From Leptobrachium leishanense (lineage: Eukaryota > Chordata > Amphibia > Anura > Megophryidae), in contig CM019068.1 of assembly GCA_009667805.1 (NCBI GenBank), positions 11,512,889-11,576,888 of the forward strand: 64,000 nucleotides of DNA, in the 5' to 3' direction. A model generated the notes under the pieces. That model saw only the letters and a list, made by a program, of their open reading frames with translations, made no database searches and had not been told where the DNA came from. The position numbers and the translations under genes are program-made. Within the stretch, counting starts at the first letter, position 1. The number at the start of each line of letters is the position of its first letter. This document shows, in pieces, positions 1 to 11,823 of the stretch.

Positions 1-360
1 ATTGTGCAATTCTTTTCAGTTACCCCTGACATTGGAGATATTGAGGTTTATTCTCAAAGCCCCAAAATTGAGTTCTATACGGTGCAGTCACTATTTACTG
101 TGTTTTGTCAAAAATGGAGTCGCTGAAGCGTTTACTGGACATTGGCGAAAAGTGCCCAATTGGACTCAGCGAATTCCACCAACCTCGAAAAAATAATAGA
201 CTCATTTTTGCTACGTTTTTATTGATTTAAACTCTTATTAGGAGACTAAGAAAGGTCCTTTTTTCACAAATAATAAAAAGGTCTGTTAATGTCCTTTTAA
301 AAAAAAAGTTTTAAAAAAAAAATAATGGTCTTTAAAAAAACAAAAAACAAAAAATTGGTC

Positions 361-530
361 TAGAGAAAGGTGAAACTCTGGAGAACTTTTGGAGAAGTGA
401 AAATTCTAAAAATAGCCGATTTGGAAAGTGAGATAAATGGGAAAATGTTTCTGGTTTGGCTATTTTGACCTAGAATTTTCACTTCTCCAAAAATTTCTCC
501 AGAGTTTCACCTTTCTCTGAATAAGCCTGT
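361..530. repeat. Palindromic (fold-back) element
   Basis: Left arm 'gagaaaggtgaaactctgg...' is matched by the right arm '...ccagagtttcacctttctc', with inner arms around 'aaaatagcc' and 'ggctattttgacc'. It resembles the 181-bp palindrome at 57723-57903 in layout and inner sequence. The terminal CAGGG is not preserved here. Confidence 0.6.
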
Positions 531-635
531 ATATAGCATTTATTATATTGAAAGTGCTGTATACTTGCGTTTTGTTTTTAACATCTTGCATTTTATTACT
601 TTTTATTTCTGTAACAATTCAATGCTCTTGAATCA

Positions 636-702
636 AGGACATACTGAAAACCAGAGAAATCTCAATGTATCCGTCCTGGTAAAATAAATAATAAATAAAC
701 CC
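636..702 (+). repeat. SINE 3' fragment
   Basis: Matches the 3' part of the tRNA-derived SINE seen complete at 21478, 21898, 34540 and 45197: 'aaggacatactgaaaacc...ctcaatgtatcc...cctggtaaaata'. The tRNA-like head is missing. Confidence 0.7.
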
Positions 703-1060
703 GTTAGATTCACCTGGTTAAACCTGTCCCATTGAAATCACCGAAAACAGGTCATTTCGCTGCAATATTTGGGCAATTCAGCGTTCTTGGGAATAGACAA
801 ATCGCTGGTTCTCTATGGGACACTTTCAGTGCCGCCAAATGGTGGTGAAATTCACCATATGGTTTTGGTAATTCTCCGGCTTAGTGAGTAGATGAATTGA
901 CCCAGGAATTGCAGGTATGGTGGAATTCACCGTTTGGTGCATTGCGGTGGCAAACTCTGAGCTTAGTCCTTTATAAATAGCGCTATTTATAAATACTTGT
1001 AACTGTAACTTGGTGATGAGATTAATTTCGCCCTCGGGATGTGTTTGCTGGACGCACAAA

Positions 1061-1758
1061 GGGCTCTATTACATTCTTCGCACAAATGTTAACCTGAGCA
1101 CAAAAACGCATTAACGCGAGGGGAAAAACCCTTTGCGCAGAACGTCGTATTACAATGTCCACGCAAAAACTGCACGTTAACGTCTAACGCTGGTGAACCT
1201 GCGCGAGCATGATGTACTGCGCGCGTCCTATACTTAACATTCTGAGCGCAAATGCGTTTCGTGCGCTGGTACGCGGATGGAATTACAATCTATGCACAAA
1301 ATTTAACAGACAACGTTTGCGCGCATAATTTTAACGTCTTTTAAAAGCTGCAAATCTGATCGTTGTGGCCGAAACCAAATACACCAGCCAAAAAAAATAC
1401 AGCACAGTATAGTTACACATTCTACACATACCCAAACAATAATATTGAGAAGTTCTGCGTGTTTTTATTATTGCTGCAGCATATTTACCCAGATTGATAT
1501 TGACAGGCGCAAAAACGTAACGGGAGATAATTGTGGTTCTTAATTCTGATTGGCTGAATCGCGTGAAAAAACAGTCCGCCCACCGATTTATGCGCGCCCG
1601 TTTTTGCGTGTTTTTTTTACGCGCGTTATTTTTTGACGGATGTAAAAACGCGCGCGGATTGTAATACCAGCGTTAATTTCCACGGGTTAACGTTTAACGG
1701 TTCGCGCTCAAATTAACGCGCTGCGCGAATTTTTTGCGCAAGAAATGTTATAGAGCCC
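1061..1758. mobile_element. GGGCTCTATTACATT MITE, copy 1 (PIF/Harbinger-like)
   Basis: A 698-bp non-coding element begins GGGCTCTATTACATTCTTCG and ends with the near reverse complement (ATGTTATAGAGCCC). It is flanked by AAA on both sides, a possible 3-bp target duplication. The interior is rich in CG dinucleotides and repeats short motifs such as GCGCAAA and TTAACG. Related copies lie at 24987-25648 and 42832-43513. GGGC-type ends with 3-bp duplications suggest PIF/Harbinger, but no transposase is present. Confidence 0.7.
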
Positions 1759-2532
1759 AAAGTATTGTAAGCGGTTGCGTGCATGCGCGGTGTCCATCCT
1801 GCAGAACGTGCCGATGCTTTCCAGCTCTGTGTTTCCGGGTTGTAGAGCCGAGCCTCCTTTGGCCGGAGTTTTATGTAAAGGTCCTCATTGACCCCAACAG
1901 AGCAGACGTAGCAATTGCTGGAACTTGCTATAGGGTGGGATTTGCTGCCAGGCTGCCGTGCTTGGTAAATAACCCCTGCTGCGTTCCTCCTAACTCGCAG
2001 GATCCCTATGAATAATGTAGCTTAAAGCATGTTATTATTCATATTTTATAATTACTACAAAGTAACAAACTAATTGTTTCCGGCTTCTGGCAGACATTGG
2101 CGGTGATTTGATACGGTGCCAATTAATTATTCGTGCCTGGAAAAGCTCATCGGGTAATCGCATTACCTTGCTCGCGCTCGCCCCATAAATCTAACCTTAT
2201 TAATCTGCATACGTCGCGCGCTTTCGCCCGGAGTCAGGACGTTCCCGCACTAACCCACTTGCGGCATGGAGTTAATAACTTACCGCAGGGAATTGTTTTA
2301 TAATTACCTATAAATACTGCTGTCCCGGAGGAGCTCTTCCTCCCCGGTAATGGGGGCACCGCTTGCTTGTGTTTCCGCCAGGGGAGAGCGCAGTAACTCT
2401 TTCTCATTGTGTAAACGGGGCTGTTGCTCCAGCGGGTGACGCTCGCAGGGAATATTCTGGCAACATAATAACATTACTGCGTATGAGTGAGAGTAAAATC
2501 TGTGTATGCGTCGCTCTCTGTGTCTCATCTAA
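1759..2532. other. No recognised feature
   Basis: Short open frames only, none resembling a known protein. No repeat of this window matches here. Confidence 0.5.
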
Positions 2533-2958
2533 GGCTAAGGTCAGACGAAAGCATTTTTAACGTGCGTTTAACCGCACGAAATCACGGCCGTGCTAGCAGC
2601 AAATGATGTCCAATGCCGGGTAACATACGAAGAACAGTCGCACGAAAGTTCGTCCGTGCAACGCAAGTGGCAAACGAACGCATTTTTTCTAGAATGTCAA
2701 ACCGCTATTACTGACGTACAGAGTGCGCTGCGTCCGCTAGAGGCGTGTGTGTGTGATTAGGAGACGTCAGGCGCTGCTAATGTCCGGCTAACATAACGTC
2801 CAGACGCAAAAAGTGTTTTATTGATGATCCGTACAATATCACGGACGAAAATGCGCATCGTATGACCGCTATCGCATATTCTGAGAAAAAATGCGTCCAT
2901 TCGTTCTAACGCACTTTTTCACGGACAACGCGAAAAATGCGTTAGTCTGACCCTAGCC
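2533..2958. mobile_element. GGCTAGGGTCAGAC MITE, copy 1
   Basis: A 426-bp element has inverted ends GGCTAAGGTCAGACG and GTCTGACCCTAGCC and a TAA on each side (3-bp target duplication). The interior is CG-rich and non-coding, with short motifs such as 'aatgcg' and 'aacgcat' repeated near both ends. Copies at 30008-30432, 31171-31590 and 34899-35304 align along most of their length. The superfamily is not certain; the 3-bp TAA duplication would suit PIF/Harbinger. Confidence 0.72.
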
Positions 2959-2961
2959 TAA

Positions 2962-3869
2962 CAGGGTTATCCAAAGAGATCCGAATTGCTTGAGAAAGGT
3001 AACCGAATGCTGAAAATCAGCGTTCGGTTACCTTTCCTGGCCATTCGGCTATCCAGAGAGCAGGCAATACACCAAATCCTGGCGAATTGCCTGCACATAC
3101 GGTGCCTGTTCGGTGCCTGTTCGAGGGCAGTGAAATCCCCATGATAAAGCACTGCTTCGTCTATTCAGAGAACACAAACCAGCAGTGAAAGGTTCCCCTA
3201 ATGTCCTGCCATTCGGTGGTTTAATTCGGCAAATTAATTCAGGAGAATCCCATAGACTTCAATGTTAAAAATATTCCCGTTTTAATTCAATATCTAATAA
3301 ACCGTTCATTATAAAATTCTGCAGCAAAAAGTCTCTTTATTTATAGATTTTTTAGGATACTTTAAGCATTTTTCAGATTTTTTTATTTTTTTTTAAAAAG
3401 TCCGATTTTTTTTTTTTTTTTTTTCCAATTTACTAATTTTTTTTGTAACAGCCCTCTTTATTATCATTCCCTGGACCTCCTGTGAAAATTTCAGACATTT
3501 TCGCTCAGTAGTTTCTTTGCAAACAGCGTTTCTTTTCCCAGATTCATACAAATGGTTTTTCTAATTTATTCACTGCCTCCTCTACGTCACAGCTGCTTCG
3601 GCCTGTGTGATTCGGCTCCTTTTCGGCTCCTGTTCGCTCATGTTCGGTTTTTCGAAGGTTAATCCAGATGTTTTTGCTTGTTTTCAGCGTGCATTCGGTT
3701 AGTTTTCGTCAGGTTTTCGGCAGCTTTTCCCTGCAATTCGGGGACCCTGTGCTCTTTGCTGAATACACCCGCGGGTCACCGAAATGCAATCGGCAAAAGG
3801 AACCGAATTGAAGAGAACGAAAAGTCACCGAACGTGCGGTGACTTTTCGAATCTCTTTGGATAACCCTG
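2962..3869 (+). mobile_element. CAGGGTTAT-family non-autonomous DNA transposon, copy 1
   Basis: Starts CAGGGTTATCCAAAGAGA and ends TCTCTTTGGATAACCCTG, flanked by TAA on both sides (3-bp target duplication). I call the end with GCTTGAGAAAGG the left end. Each end carries a subterminal hairpin: about 2995-3036 (arms GGTAACCGAA and TTCGGTTACC) and about 3815-3850 (AAAGTCACCG and CGGTGACTTT). A third hairpin centres on the stem GCAATTCGCC; in this copy one arm is altered. No transposase frame. The left TAA is also the right target duplication of the neighbouring GGCTAGGG MITE. Confidence 0.85.
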
Positions 3870-3890
3870 TAACTCTTTGGGAAACTCTAT

Positions 3891-4800
3891 CAGGGTTATC
3901 CAAAGAGATTCGAAAAGTCACCGCACGTTCGGTTACTTTTCGTTCTCTTCAATTCGGTCCCTTTTGCCGATTGCATTTCGGTGACTCTGCGGTGTATTCA
4001 GCAAACACCACAGGGTCCCCGAATTGCAGGGAAAAGCTACCGAAAACCTGACGAACACTAACCGAATGCATGCTGAAAACAAGCAAAAACATCTGGATTA
4101 ACCTTCGAAAAACCCGAACAGGAGCCGAACAGGAGCCGAACAGGAGCCGAATCACACAGAGCCGAAGCAGCTGTGACGTAGAGGAGGCAGTGAATAAATT
4201 AGAAAAACCATTTGTATGAATCTGGGAAAATGAAACGCTGTTTGCAAAGAAACTACTGAGCGAAAATGTCTGAAATTTTCACAGGAGGTCCAGGGAATGA
4301 TAATAAAGAGGGCTGTTACAAAAAAAATAAGCAAACTGAAAAAAAAAAAAAAAAAAATCGGACTTTTAATTTTTTTTTAAAAAATTCAGAAAAATGCTTA
4401 AAGTATCCTAAAAAATCTATAAATAAAGAGACTTTTTGCTGCAGAATTTTATAATGAACGGTTTATTAGATATTGAATTAAAACGGGAATATTTTTAACA
4501 TTGAAGTCTATGGGATTCTCCTGAATAAATTTGCCGAATGAAACCACCGAATGGCAGGGCATTAGGGGAACCTTTCACTGCTGGTTTGTGTTCTCTGAAT
4601 AGCCGAAGCAGTGCTTTTTCATGGGGATTCACTGCCCTCGAACAGGGACCGAACAGGCACCGTATGTTCAGGCAATTCGCCAGGATTTGGCGAATTGCCT
4701 GCTCTCTGGATAGCCGAATGGCCAGGAAAGGTAACCGAAGGCTGATTTTCAGCGTTCGGTTACCTTTCTCAAGCAATTCGAATCTCTTTGGATAACCCTG
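3891..4800 (-). mobile_element. CAGGGTTAT-family DNA transposon, copy 2
   Basis: Full-length, inverted relative to copy 1 and only 21 bp from it. Flanks read TAT on both sides (3-bp target duplication). It carries the same hairpins, including an intact GCAATTCGCCA...TGGCGAATTGC stem near 4671-4701. With copy 1 it forms an almost 1.84-kb inverted repeat. Open frames inside are shadows of the repeat. Confidence 0.85.
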
Positions 4801-4846
4801 TATGTACACAAAGTGATGTTGCGTCTTATCACAGGAAACTGACTAA

Positions 4847-5652
4847 CAGGGTTATCCAAAGAGATTCGAAAAGTCACCGCACGTTCGGTGACTTTTTGTT
4901 CTCTTCAATTCGGTTCCTTTTGCCGATTGCATTTCGGTGACCCTGCGGTGTATTCAGCGAGCACCACAGGGTCCCCGAATTGCAGGGAAAAGCTGCCGTA
5001 AACCCACCGAACACTAACCGAATGCACGCTGAAAACAAGCAAAAACATCTGGATTAACCTTTGAAAAAGACGAACAGGAGCCGAACAGGAGCCGAACATG
5101 AGCCGAATCACACAGAGCCGAAGCAGCTGTGACGTAGAGGAGGCAGTGAATAAATTAGAAAAACCATTTGTATGAATCTGGGAAAATGAAACGCTGTTTG
5201 CAAAGAAACTACTGAGCGAAAATGTCTGAAATTTTCACAGGAGGTCCAGGGAATGATAATAAAGAGAATCTATAAATAAAGAGACTTTTTGCTGCAGAAT
5301 TTTATAATGAACGGTTTATTAGATATTGAATTAAAACAGGAATATTTTTAACATTGAAGCCTATGGGATTCTCCTGAATAAATTTGCCGAATTAAACCAC
5401 CGAATGGCAGGGCATTAGGGGAACCTTTCACTGCTGGTTTGTGTTCTCTGAATAGCCGAAGCAGTGCTTCTCTATGGGGATTTCACTGCCTCGAACAGGA
5501 CCGAACAGGCACCGTATGTGCAGGCAATTCGCCAGGATTTGGCGAATTGCCTGCTCTCTGGATAGCCGAATGGCCAGGAAAGGTAACCGAACGCTGATTT
5601 TCAGCGTTCGGTTACCTTTCTCAAGCAATTCGGATCTCTTTGGATAACCCTG
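4847..5652 (-). mobile_element. CAGGGTTAT-family DNA transposon, copy 3
   Basis: An 806-bp copy in the same orientation as copy 2 and 46 bp from it. It lacks about 100 bp of the poly-A/T-rich interior present in the longer copies ('aataaagagaatctataaat' joins directly). Flanks read TAA on the left and TTA on the right, so the target duplication is imperfect. Confidence 0.82.
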
Positions 5653-6575
5653 TTAATATTACACCAAAAAGAATAAACAAGCAGCGAGGACTCACATACA
5701 AAATACTTTATTTACCAACTTTGTTTAAAAAAAAATAATAATTCCTATGCGCAAAACAAACCTCCTATTCGAGCATCCTTTTTTGTAACAGTAATTGCAT
5801 AGTAACGAATAATGTTACAGCTACAGTCTTTAACAAAGATTTGGTTTTTTCCAAACCGTCTGTTTAGAAAGCTATTTTTGTATTTAAAAAAACCCCAACA
5901 AATCTTACGCGCCCCCCGAAATCTGCTGTAACACCCCCCCCCCAAACCATAAAAATCCGATCTTTTATTTTTTATTTTTTTGGATAGTAATTCAATTTTA
6001 TTTTTTTGGAAAAAAAAAAACACTTTCATGACCCCACAAGGAGGACCGCTATAATATATATATTATTTATTTTTTACTTCTCATTCGTTACCACTGCAAA
6101 AATATGATCAAATATGAGTATTTATACTTTGCACATAGGAAGCTCTACATATTAGAATAGTTTTTATTTTTTTATTTTTTTGGTCGTCCCAACACAATCA
6201 GTAGCAGCAGAAAAGGTTAACCCTTTTAACAACCAAAATGTAATTCTCTTTTTTTATTTATTTTTTTGCATTGTAATGCAATAAAAAGCACTCATTAGCA
6301 TATCAAAAGATAATTTTCACACTTTGTTTTTCTTTAAAACAAGATTAGTGCCTCCCTATGGAGAAACAAAATCCTTTCTGCAAGTATCCTAAGCGACATA
6401 AAACCAGCTGCAAGTAGCAGCCCTAAACCTCACTGTAACAAAACGTTCTAATAGATTACTGCAGCATTCCAGCAGCCAGGGATTTGTCAGAATACAGGGA
6501 GAGCTGTGGGGTAAATCGATGCTGTACAGGGATAAGAATCAGGGGGTTATAATGAGTGTAAATCCCTGTACAGTA
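5653..6575. other. AT-rich spacer, no recognised feature
   Basis: Long A and T runs and a C run near 5933-5943. No coding or repeat match was seen. Confidence 0.5.
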
Positions 6576-8035
6576 CAGATACAAGGTGTTGCTGTAATAG
6601 CCATACACAGGCATTATGCGGCACATACAGATACAAGGTGTTGCTGTAATTACCACACACAGGCATTATGCGGCACATACAGATACAAGGTGTTGCTGTA
6701 ATTGCCATACACAGGCATTATGCAGCACATACAGATACAAGGTGTTGCTGTAATAGCCATACACAGGCATTATGCGGCACATACAGATACAAGGTGTCGC
6801 TGTAATTACCACACACAGGCATTATGCAGCAAATGCAGGTACAAGGTGTTTCTGTAATTGCCATACACAGGAATTATGCAGCACATACAGATACAAGGTG
6901 TTGCTGTAATAGCCATACACAGGCATTATGCATCTCATACAGATACAAGTTGTTGCTGTAATTGCCATACACAGGCATAATGCAGCACATACAGACACAA
7001 GGTGTTGCTGTAATTGCCACACACAGGTATTATGCAGCACATACAGACACAAGGTGTTGCTGTAATTGCCACACACAGGTATTATGCGGCACATACAGAT
7101 ACAAGGTGTTGCTGTAATTGCCATACACAGGCATTATGCAGCACATACAGATACAAGGTGTTGCTGTAATTGCCATACACAGGCATTATGCAGCACATAC
7201 AGACACAAGGTGTTGCTGTAATTGCCACACACAGGTATTATGCGGCACATACAGATACAAGGTGTTGCTGTAATTGCCATACACATGCATTATGCAGCAC
7301 ATACAGATACAAGGTGTTGCTGTAATTGCATACACAGGCATTATGCAGCACATACAGATACAAGGTGTTGCTGTAATTGCCATACACAGGCATTATGCAG
7401 CACATACAGATACAAGGTGTTGCTGTAATTGCCACACACAGGCATTATGCGGCACATACAGATACAAGGTGTTGCTGTAATTGCCACACACAGGCATTAT
7501 GCGGCACATACAGATACAAGGTGTTGCTGTAATTGCCACACACAGGCATTATGCAGCACCTACAGATACAAGGTGTTACTGTAATTGCCATACACAGGCA
7601 TTATGCAGCACATACAGATACAAGGTGTTGCTGTAATTGCCATACACAGGCATTATGCGGCACATACAGATACAAGGTGTTACTGTAATTGCCATACACA
7701 GGCATTATGCAGCACATACAGATACAAGGTGTTGCTGTAATTGCCATACACAGGCATTATGCAGCACATACAGATACAAGGTGTTGCTGTAATTGCCATA
7801 CACAGGCATTATGCAGCACATACAGATACAAGGTGTTGCTGTAATTGTCATACACAGGCATTATGCGGCACATACAGATACAAGGTGTTACTGTAATTGC
7901 CATACACAGGCATTATGCAGCACATACAGATACAAGGTGTTGCTGTAATTGCCATACACAGGCATTATGCAGCACATACAGATACAAGGTGTTGCTGTAA
8001 TTGCCATACACAGGCATTATGCAGCACATACAGAT
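6576..8035 (+). repeat. 52-bp minisatellite, about 28 units
   Basis: Head-to-tail units of CAGATACAAGGTGTTGCTGT + AATTGCCATACACAGGCATT + ATGCAGCACATA (52 bp). Variants alternate 'gcagcacata' with 'gcggcacata' and 'gccatacac' with 'gccacacac'. One unit near 7328 is one base shorter. Open frames here are repeat artefacts. Confidence 0.97.
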
Positions 8036-9016
8036 ATTGCATTGCTAATAATCTCATTCTGATCACTACAAATCCCCATAAGCAGGAGATCTCACCAGTT
8101 TATTATTTATCTTTATCATAGCTACTGTATCTATCAGGGCTTTTCTGCCTGTATGCTGATAATGTAGACCCCGTTTGATATTGTGTAAGATAAAGGACAC
8201 CATCTAGAGATCAGAATCTTACATTTCAACCATATTTCTGTAAAGATAAATAAATACATGATAAAATAAAAATGAACAAATTAACATTTATTTTACATTT
8301 TTTTGACTATCTCAGAATAACCGTTTCTGTGCGAAACTTCTATTTTACCCTAAATTTAATTAACTTCACATCCCTTGTTTCAAATAAATTCTAGAACATG
8401 TTTTTTCCAACAAATTGCTTGGTAGTGAATTGCTTGGTTGAATCCTGTTTTGGCAAAAAGCTTTTCGTGGCAGAAAATGATGGTGATGAGGCGTTATGTT
8501 GGGAGATTATCCATGTGCAGGGCAGGTTATTCTATAAAGGGATTTTCTAACCTCAGCCTTTACGGGATCGAGTTTGTGTTGATTTGGTATATTATCTCTT
8601 GTGCTGAATTCCCACAGACAACGAACCTCTAGCCATCTGTTGCATGAACGGCATTCTGGGAATTGTAGGCCGTCAACATCTAGGGGGGTGTCATGAGTTT
8701 GACAGCTTTTTTTTTTTCACCCTCCATTCCACGTTAGTTCCCACCGGTCGATTCGTCTTTCCTGCGATGACTCTATTAGCCAAAGATACACTGTAACCGG
8801 AGTTAAATATATCGCGGCGTCTGTGCAGATGAGCCTCAATTACTTAATTACACTTAAATTAAAGCCGCTGTATATTTAGCACTCGGATTGGTTTAATTGT
8901 GCAACGCTTCTGCAATTGCCTTATTATAGACGTTAAAGAAAGTTTTGGGTGTTCTGATACTTTACTGGGCGCGCGCTTTGCAGAGGATGCTCTCGATAAA
9001 GAGATGGGGTTGTACA
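8036..9016. other. Non-coding spacer with one dispersed repeat scrap
   Basis: No gene seen. Around 8641-8695 the phrases 'attctgggaattgtaggc' and 'caacatctaggggg' match dispersed scraps at 15395-15480, 17995-18125 and 29500-29590. Confidence 0.5.
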
Positions 9017-9801
9017 TAGGGATGAGCCGAACACCCCCGAGTTCGGTTCGCATTCGAATTCAAACTCAAACTCAAACTCAATCTAAGTCAATGAGACTCA
9101 AAGTTCGATTTTTAGAGTGCGCTCCAAGAGGGCATATATGCAAGATATTTGCAATAAAATGTGTATGGGGGTCCGGGTAGTGCCCTGGGGGACAGGAAAC
9201 AAGGACAAAAAGTTTTAAAAAAGACTTTTTTAAAGGGACAGTGAGTTTTCCATGAAATAAGGGTTAAAAATAAAAACGAAAAATTCCTTCAAATATCGTG
9301 CCTAGGAGGTCCCCATAACCTGCCCGTGAAGTGGCGGATTTCTAGGATGTATAGAAACATTTAAAAACAATGTCCGGGTCCGGGTAGTGCCCTGGGGGAC
9401 AGGAAACAAGGACAAAAGGTTTTAAAAAAAGACGTTTTTAACCCCTTCACTGCTGACGACGTGTGGGACACGCCCTCAGTTACTCCCGCTGTATGCTGAG
9501 GAGGACATGTCCCACACGTCATCAGGTTTGCAGGACCCCCGGCGGAGATACTCACCTCTCTGTCCGGGGTCCCGAGGCGTTCTGACTTCAGCGTCCTCAG
9601 ACGCCGAAGTCAAGCTCCTCCCGACGTAAATGATGTCATCCCGCGATGACGTCATTTCCAGGTGACTACCGGCCAGGGCCGGTGCAAGCATTTTTATCTA
9701 GTCAAGCGAAGGTGCATTTTACTGCCCCCCCCATCCGTGTCATGTCAAGCCAATCAGGATAGAGGTGCCATGATAATCTCTATATATACACACACTAGGG
9801 T

Positions 9802-10052
9802 TGCTCATATAAGTATATTTACCCCCAGCTCATATGGGTATATTTGCCCCCAGATTACATGGGTATATATTGCCCCAACTCATATGGATATATTTTCCCC
9901 CTAGCTCATGGATATATTTGCCCCCAGCTCATGGATATATTTGCCCCCAACTCATGGATATATTTGCCCCCAAATTACATGGGTATATATTGCCCCAGCT
10001 GATATGGAGATATTTGCCCCCAGCTCACATATGGATATATCTGCCCCCAGCT
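9802..10052 (+). repeat. ~25-bp minisatellite inside the hAT element
   Basis: About ten irregular units built around 'catatgggtatatttgcccc' plus 'cagct'. Units vary between 21 and 26 bp. Confidence 0.85.
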
Positions 10053-10434
10053 CTCACCTGCTGCCAGGCCCCCCAGGCTCCGCCGGCGTTCCTCATGGTG
10101 GCGAGCTGCCGCTGACATGATGCAGCTTTGCCGCTCGCCGGGCGGGAACCACATGACCAGCGCAGCGGCGTTCTCGCGAGATCGCGCGCACGCTGGTCAG
10201 GTGGATCGGACCCTAGCGCTGTGCCGGGTCTCCCCGGCCGACCAAGATGGCGGCGCTCGGGCCGGGGAATTCCGCCCCCACAAACTGGCAGGAAGCCAGA
10301 TAGTAAGGCAGCCGCCTGTGCCGCCTAACGCTACCCCGGCCCTGTCCCCGGCAATGCCGGAGATCGCCGGGAAGGGAGGGGGGATCCGTTCGGATCCCTC
10401 TCCCTCCCGATCGGGAGATCCCACAACAAAAATC

Positions 10435-10481
10435 CAGGCACCACTTAAAAGGGGAGAGTCTCCCCTTTTAAGAGGTGCCTG
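10435..10481. repeat. Strong hairpin
   Basis: Left arm CAGGCACCACTTAAAAGGGG pairs with right arm CCCCTTTTAAGAGGTGCCTG, separated by AGAGTCT. It lies at the edge of the first copy of the ~130-bp direct repeat of the hAT element; the second copy (near 10730) keeps only the left arm. Confidence 0.8.
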
Positions 10482-10729
10482 GCTTTAACCCCTTAGGCAC
10501 TGGGTCGCACTTCAGCGCCTTGTGGCGCCGAAGTGCAGCCTAGCTCCGGTGGGGGCCGCCATCTTGGATGGTGGCTCCACCCCCGGGTCCCCCCTCACTG
10601 CCTGACGTCCTCACGCATAGCGTGACGACGTCAGATAGCCGGGGAACCCTGCCTGGAATCCCCTGGTGGAGATAGGGGGTTCATTTGAACCCCGATAACT
10701 CCAGAACCGTGGCGGCTAGGGGTTCAAAA

Positions 10730-10866
10730 AAAATCCAGGTACCGCTTAAAAGGGGAGAGTCTGGCTTTAACCCCTTAGGCACCGGGTCGCACTTCAGCGC
10801 CTTGCGGCGCCGAAGTGCAGCCTAGCTCCAGTGGGAGCCGCCATCTTGGATGGTGGCTCCACCCCC
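10730..10866 (+). repeat. Second copy of ~130-bp internal direct repeat
   Basis: Repeats the sequence near 10430-10590: 'ccttaggcaccgggtcgcac', 'gcgccgaagtgcagcctagc' and 'gccatcttggatggtggctc' occur in both copies, with only a few differences. Confidence 0.85.
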
Positions 10867-11025
10867 TCTTTATTTCTAGATTTTTTAGTATTTTTTAAGC
10901 ATTTTTTTATTACTTTTTTCACAATTTTTCTCACTCGAGCCGAACACGCCAAAAAGTTTGAAGTTTGCGAACGGCCAAAGTTCGAATCGAACTCCGAACT
11001 GATCGAACCGAACAGCTCATCCCTA

Positions 11026-11823
11026 GATGTACAGAAAGATAATAAGACACCTAACGGTACATACTCGCTACCACACTATATCGGCTGTGGAGTCCAGTGG
11101 TGACGTCTCAGCTCTTTGACCGTGGAGAATCAAGTCAAATCCCGTTCAGCACATCCCTCCAATACAACTGTGGAGAAGCAAGTCTCGACTTTACGAGAAG
11201 CGGGTTCAACCTAACCACCAGGTCACTGCTCTGTAACAGGGACGTGCACTCAGGGGTGGCAATGAGCTCATTGTGTGTATTGTAATGACATGTGATGTGT
11301 GGGTATGTACATTTAAACTGTAAATAAATTGTTATTTATACTCATACTCACCTCTCCTCGCTCCCTCGTTGTGCTTTGTTTCTTCTCTGTCCACTTTTTT
11401 TTTCTCCTGCAGCTTTCACTTTCTCAGTTTGCCGGCTGCTGTGTGTGTGTGTGTAATACACTACACAGACAGCAGGGGCAGCACTGAGCCAGCCTAGGCT
11501 ACGCAATTTACGCAGCCCAACGCTACGCTAATTGCAGAGCTCAGACTGGTAGCAGGCAAGCTCGTCATTGCCTCCAGAAAGTGCTGAGCGCATGTGTGTG
11601 TGATAAACACAGCACACATGCGCTCAGCACAGAGGGAGGGGGGGTTGTCACAGTCACACACTCTCAAGCTCCAGCAGCTCCTCCTACATCACCTGACCTC
11701 GTGCCAGCACCACAGAGACACGTGGGACAGGAAGCAGCCAACCTCTTCTCTCTTGGACAGCACAGCCAGTGAGGAGCTGTCTCAGGTAAGTAAGGAGCCC
11801 TCCCCTGCAGGAACCCTGTGACT
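11026..11823. other. Spacer with a short SINE scrap
   Basis: About 11045-11077 ('gacacctaacggtacatact') matches the middle of the SINE family. A short GT run lies near 11443-11457, and 'gtgctgagcgcatgtgtgtg' with its near reverse complement forms a small inverted repeat near 11580-11630. No gene is recognised. Confidence 0.5.

Larger units (their letters stand above)
1..985. mobile_element. Degenerate DNA-element copy with nested palindrome and SINE scrap
   Basis: No gene. Bases 1-360 and 700-985 resemble 57904-58525 (same 'aaacctgtc', 'aatagacaaatcg' and 'ggtctgtta' phrases), so this looks like an old copy of one non-autonomous DNA element. It is interrupted by a palindrome at about 361-530 whose arms read 'agaaaggtgaaactctgg' and its reverse complement, and by a SINE 3' fragment at 636-702. 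No target duplication was found, so the borders are approximate. Confidence 0.5.
9017..11025. mobile_element. hAT-type non-autonomous element, 2 kb
   Basis: Ends are TAGGGATGAGC and GCTCATCCCTA, flanked by GTTGTACA and GATGTACA, an 8-bp target duplication with one mismatch, as known for hAT transposons. No transposase frame is visible. The interior holds a 25-bp minisatellite (9802-10052), a strong hairpin near 10435-10481 and a ~130-bp direct repeat (about 10427-10590 and 10730-10865), so much of its length comes from internal duplication. Confidence 0.82.

Noticed and set aside
6576..8035. Possible CRISPR array
   Set aside because: Units are contiguous without unique spacers, and the context is a vertebrate nuclear genome.
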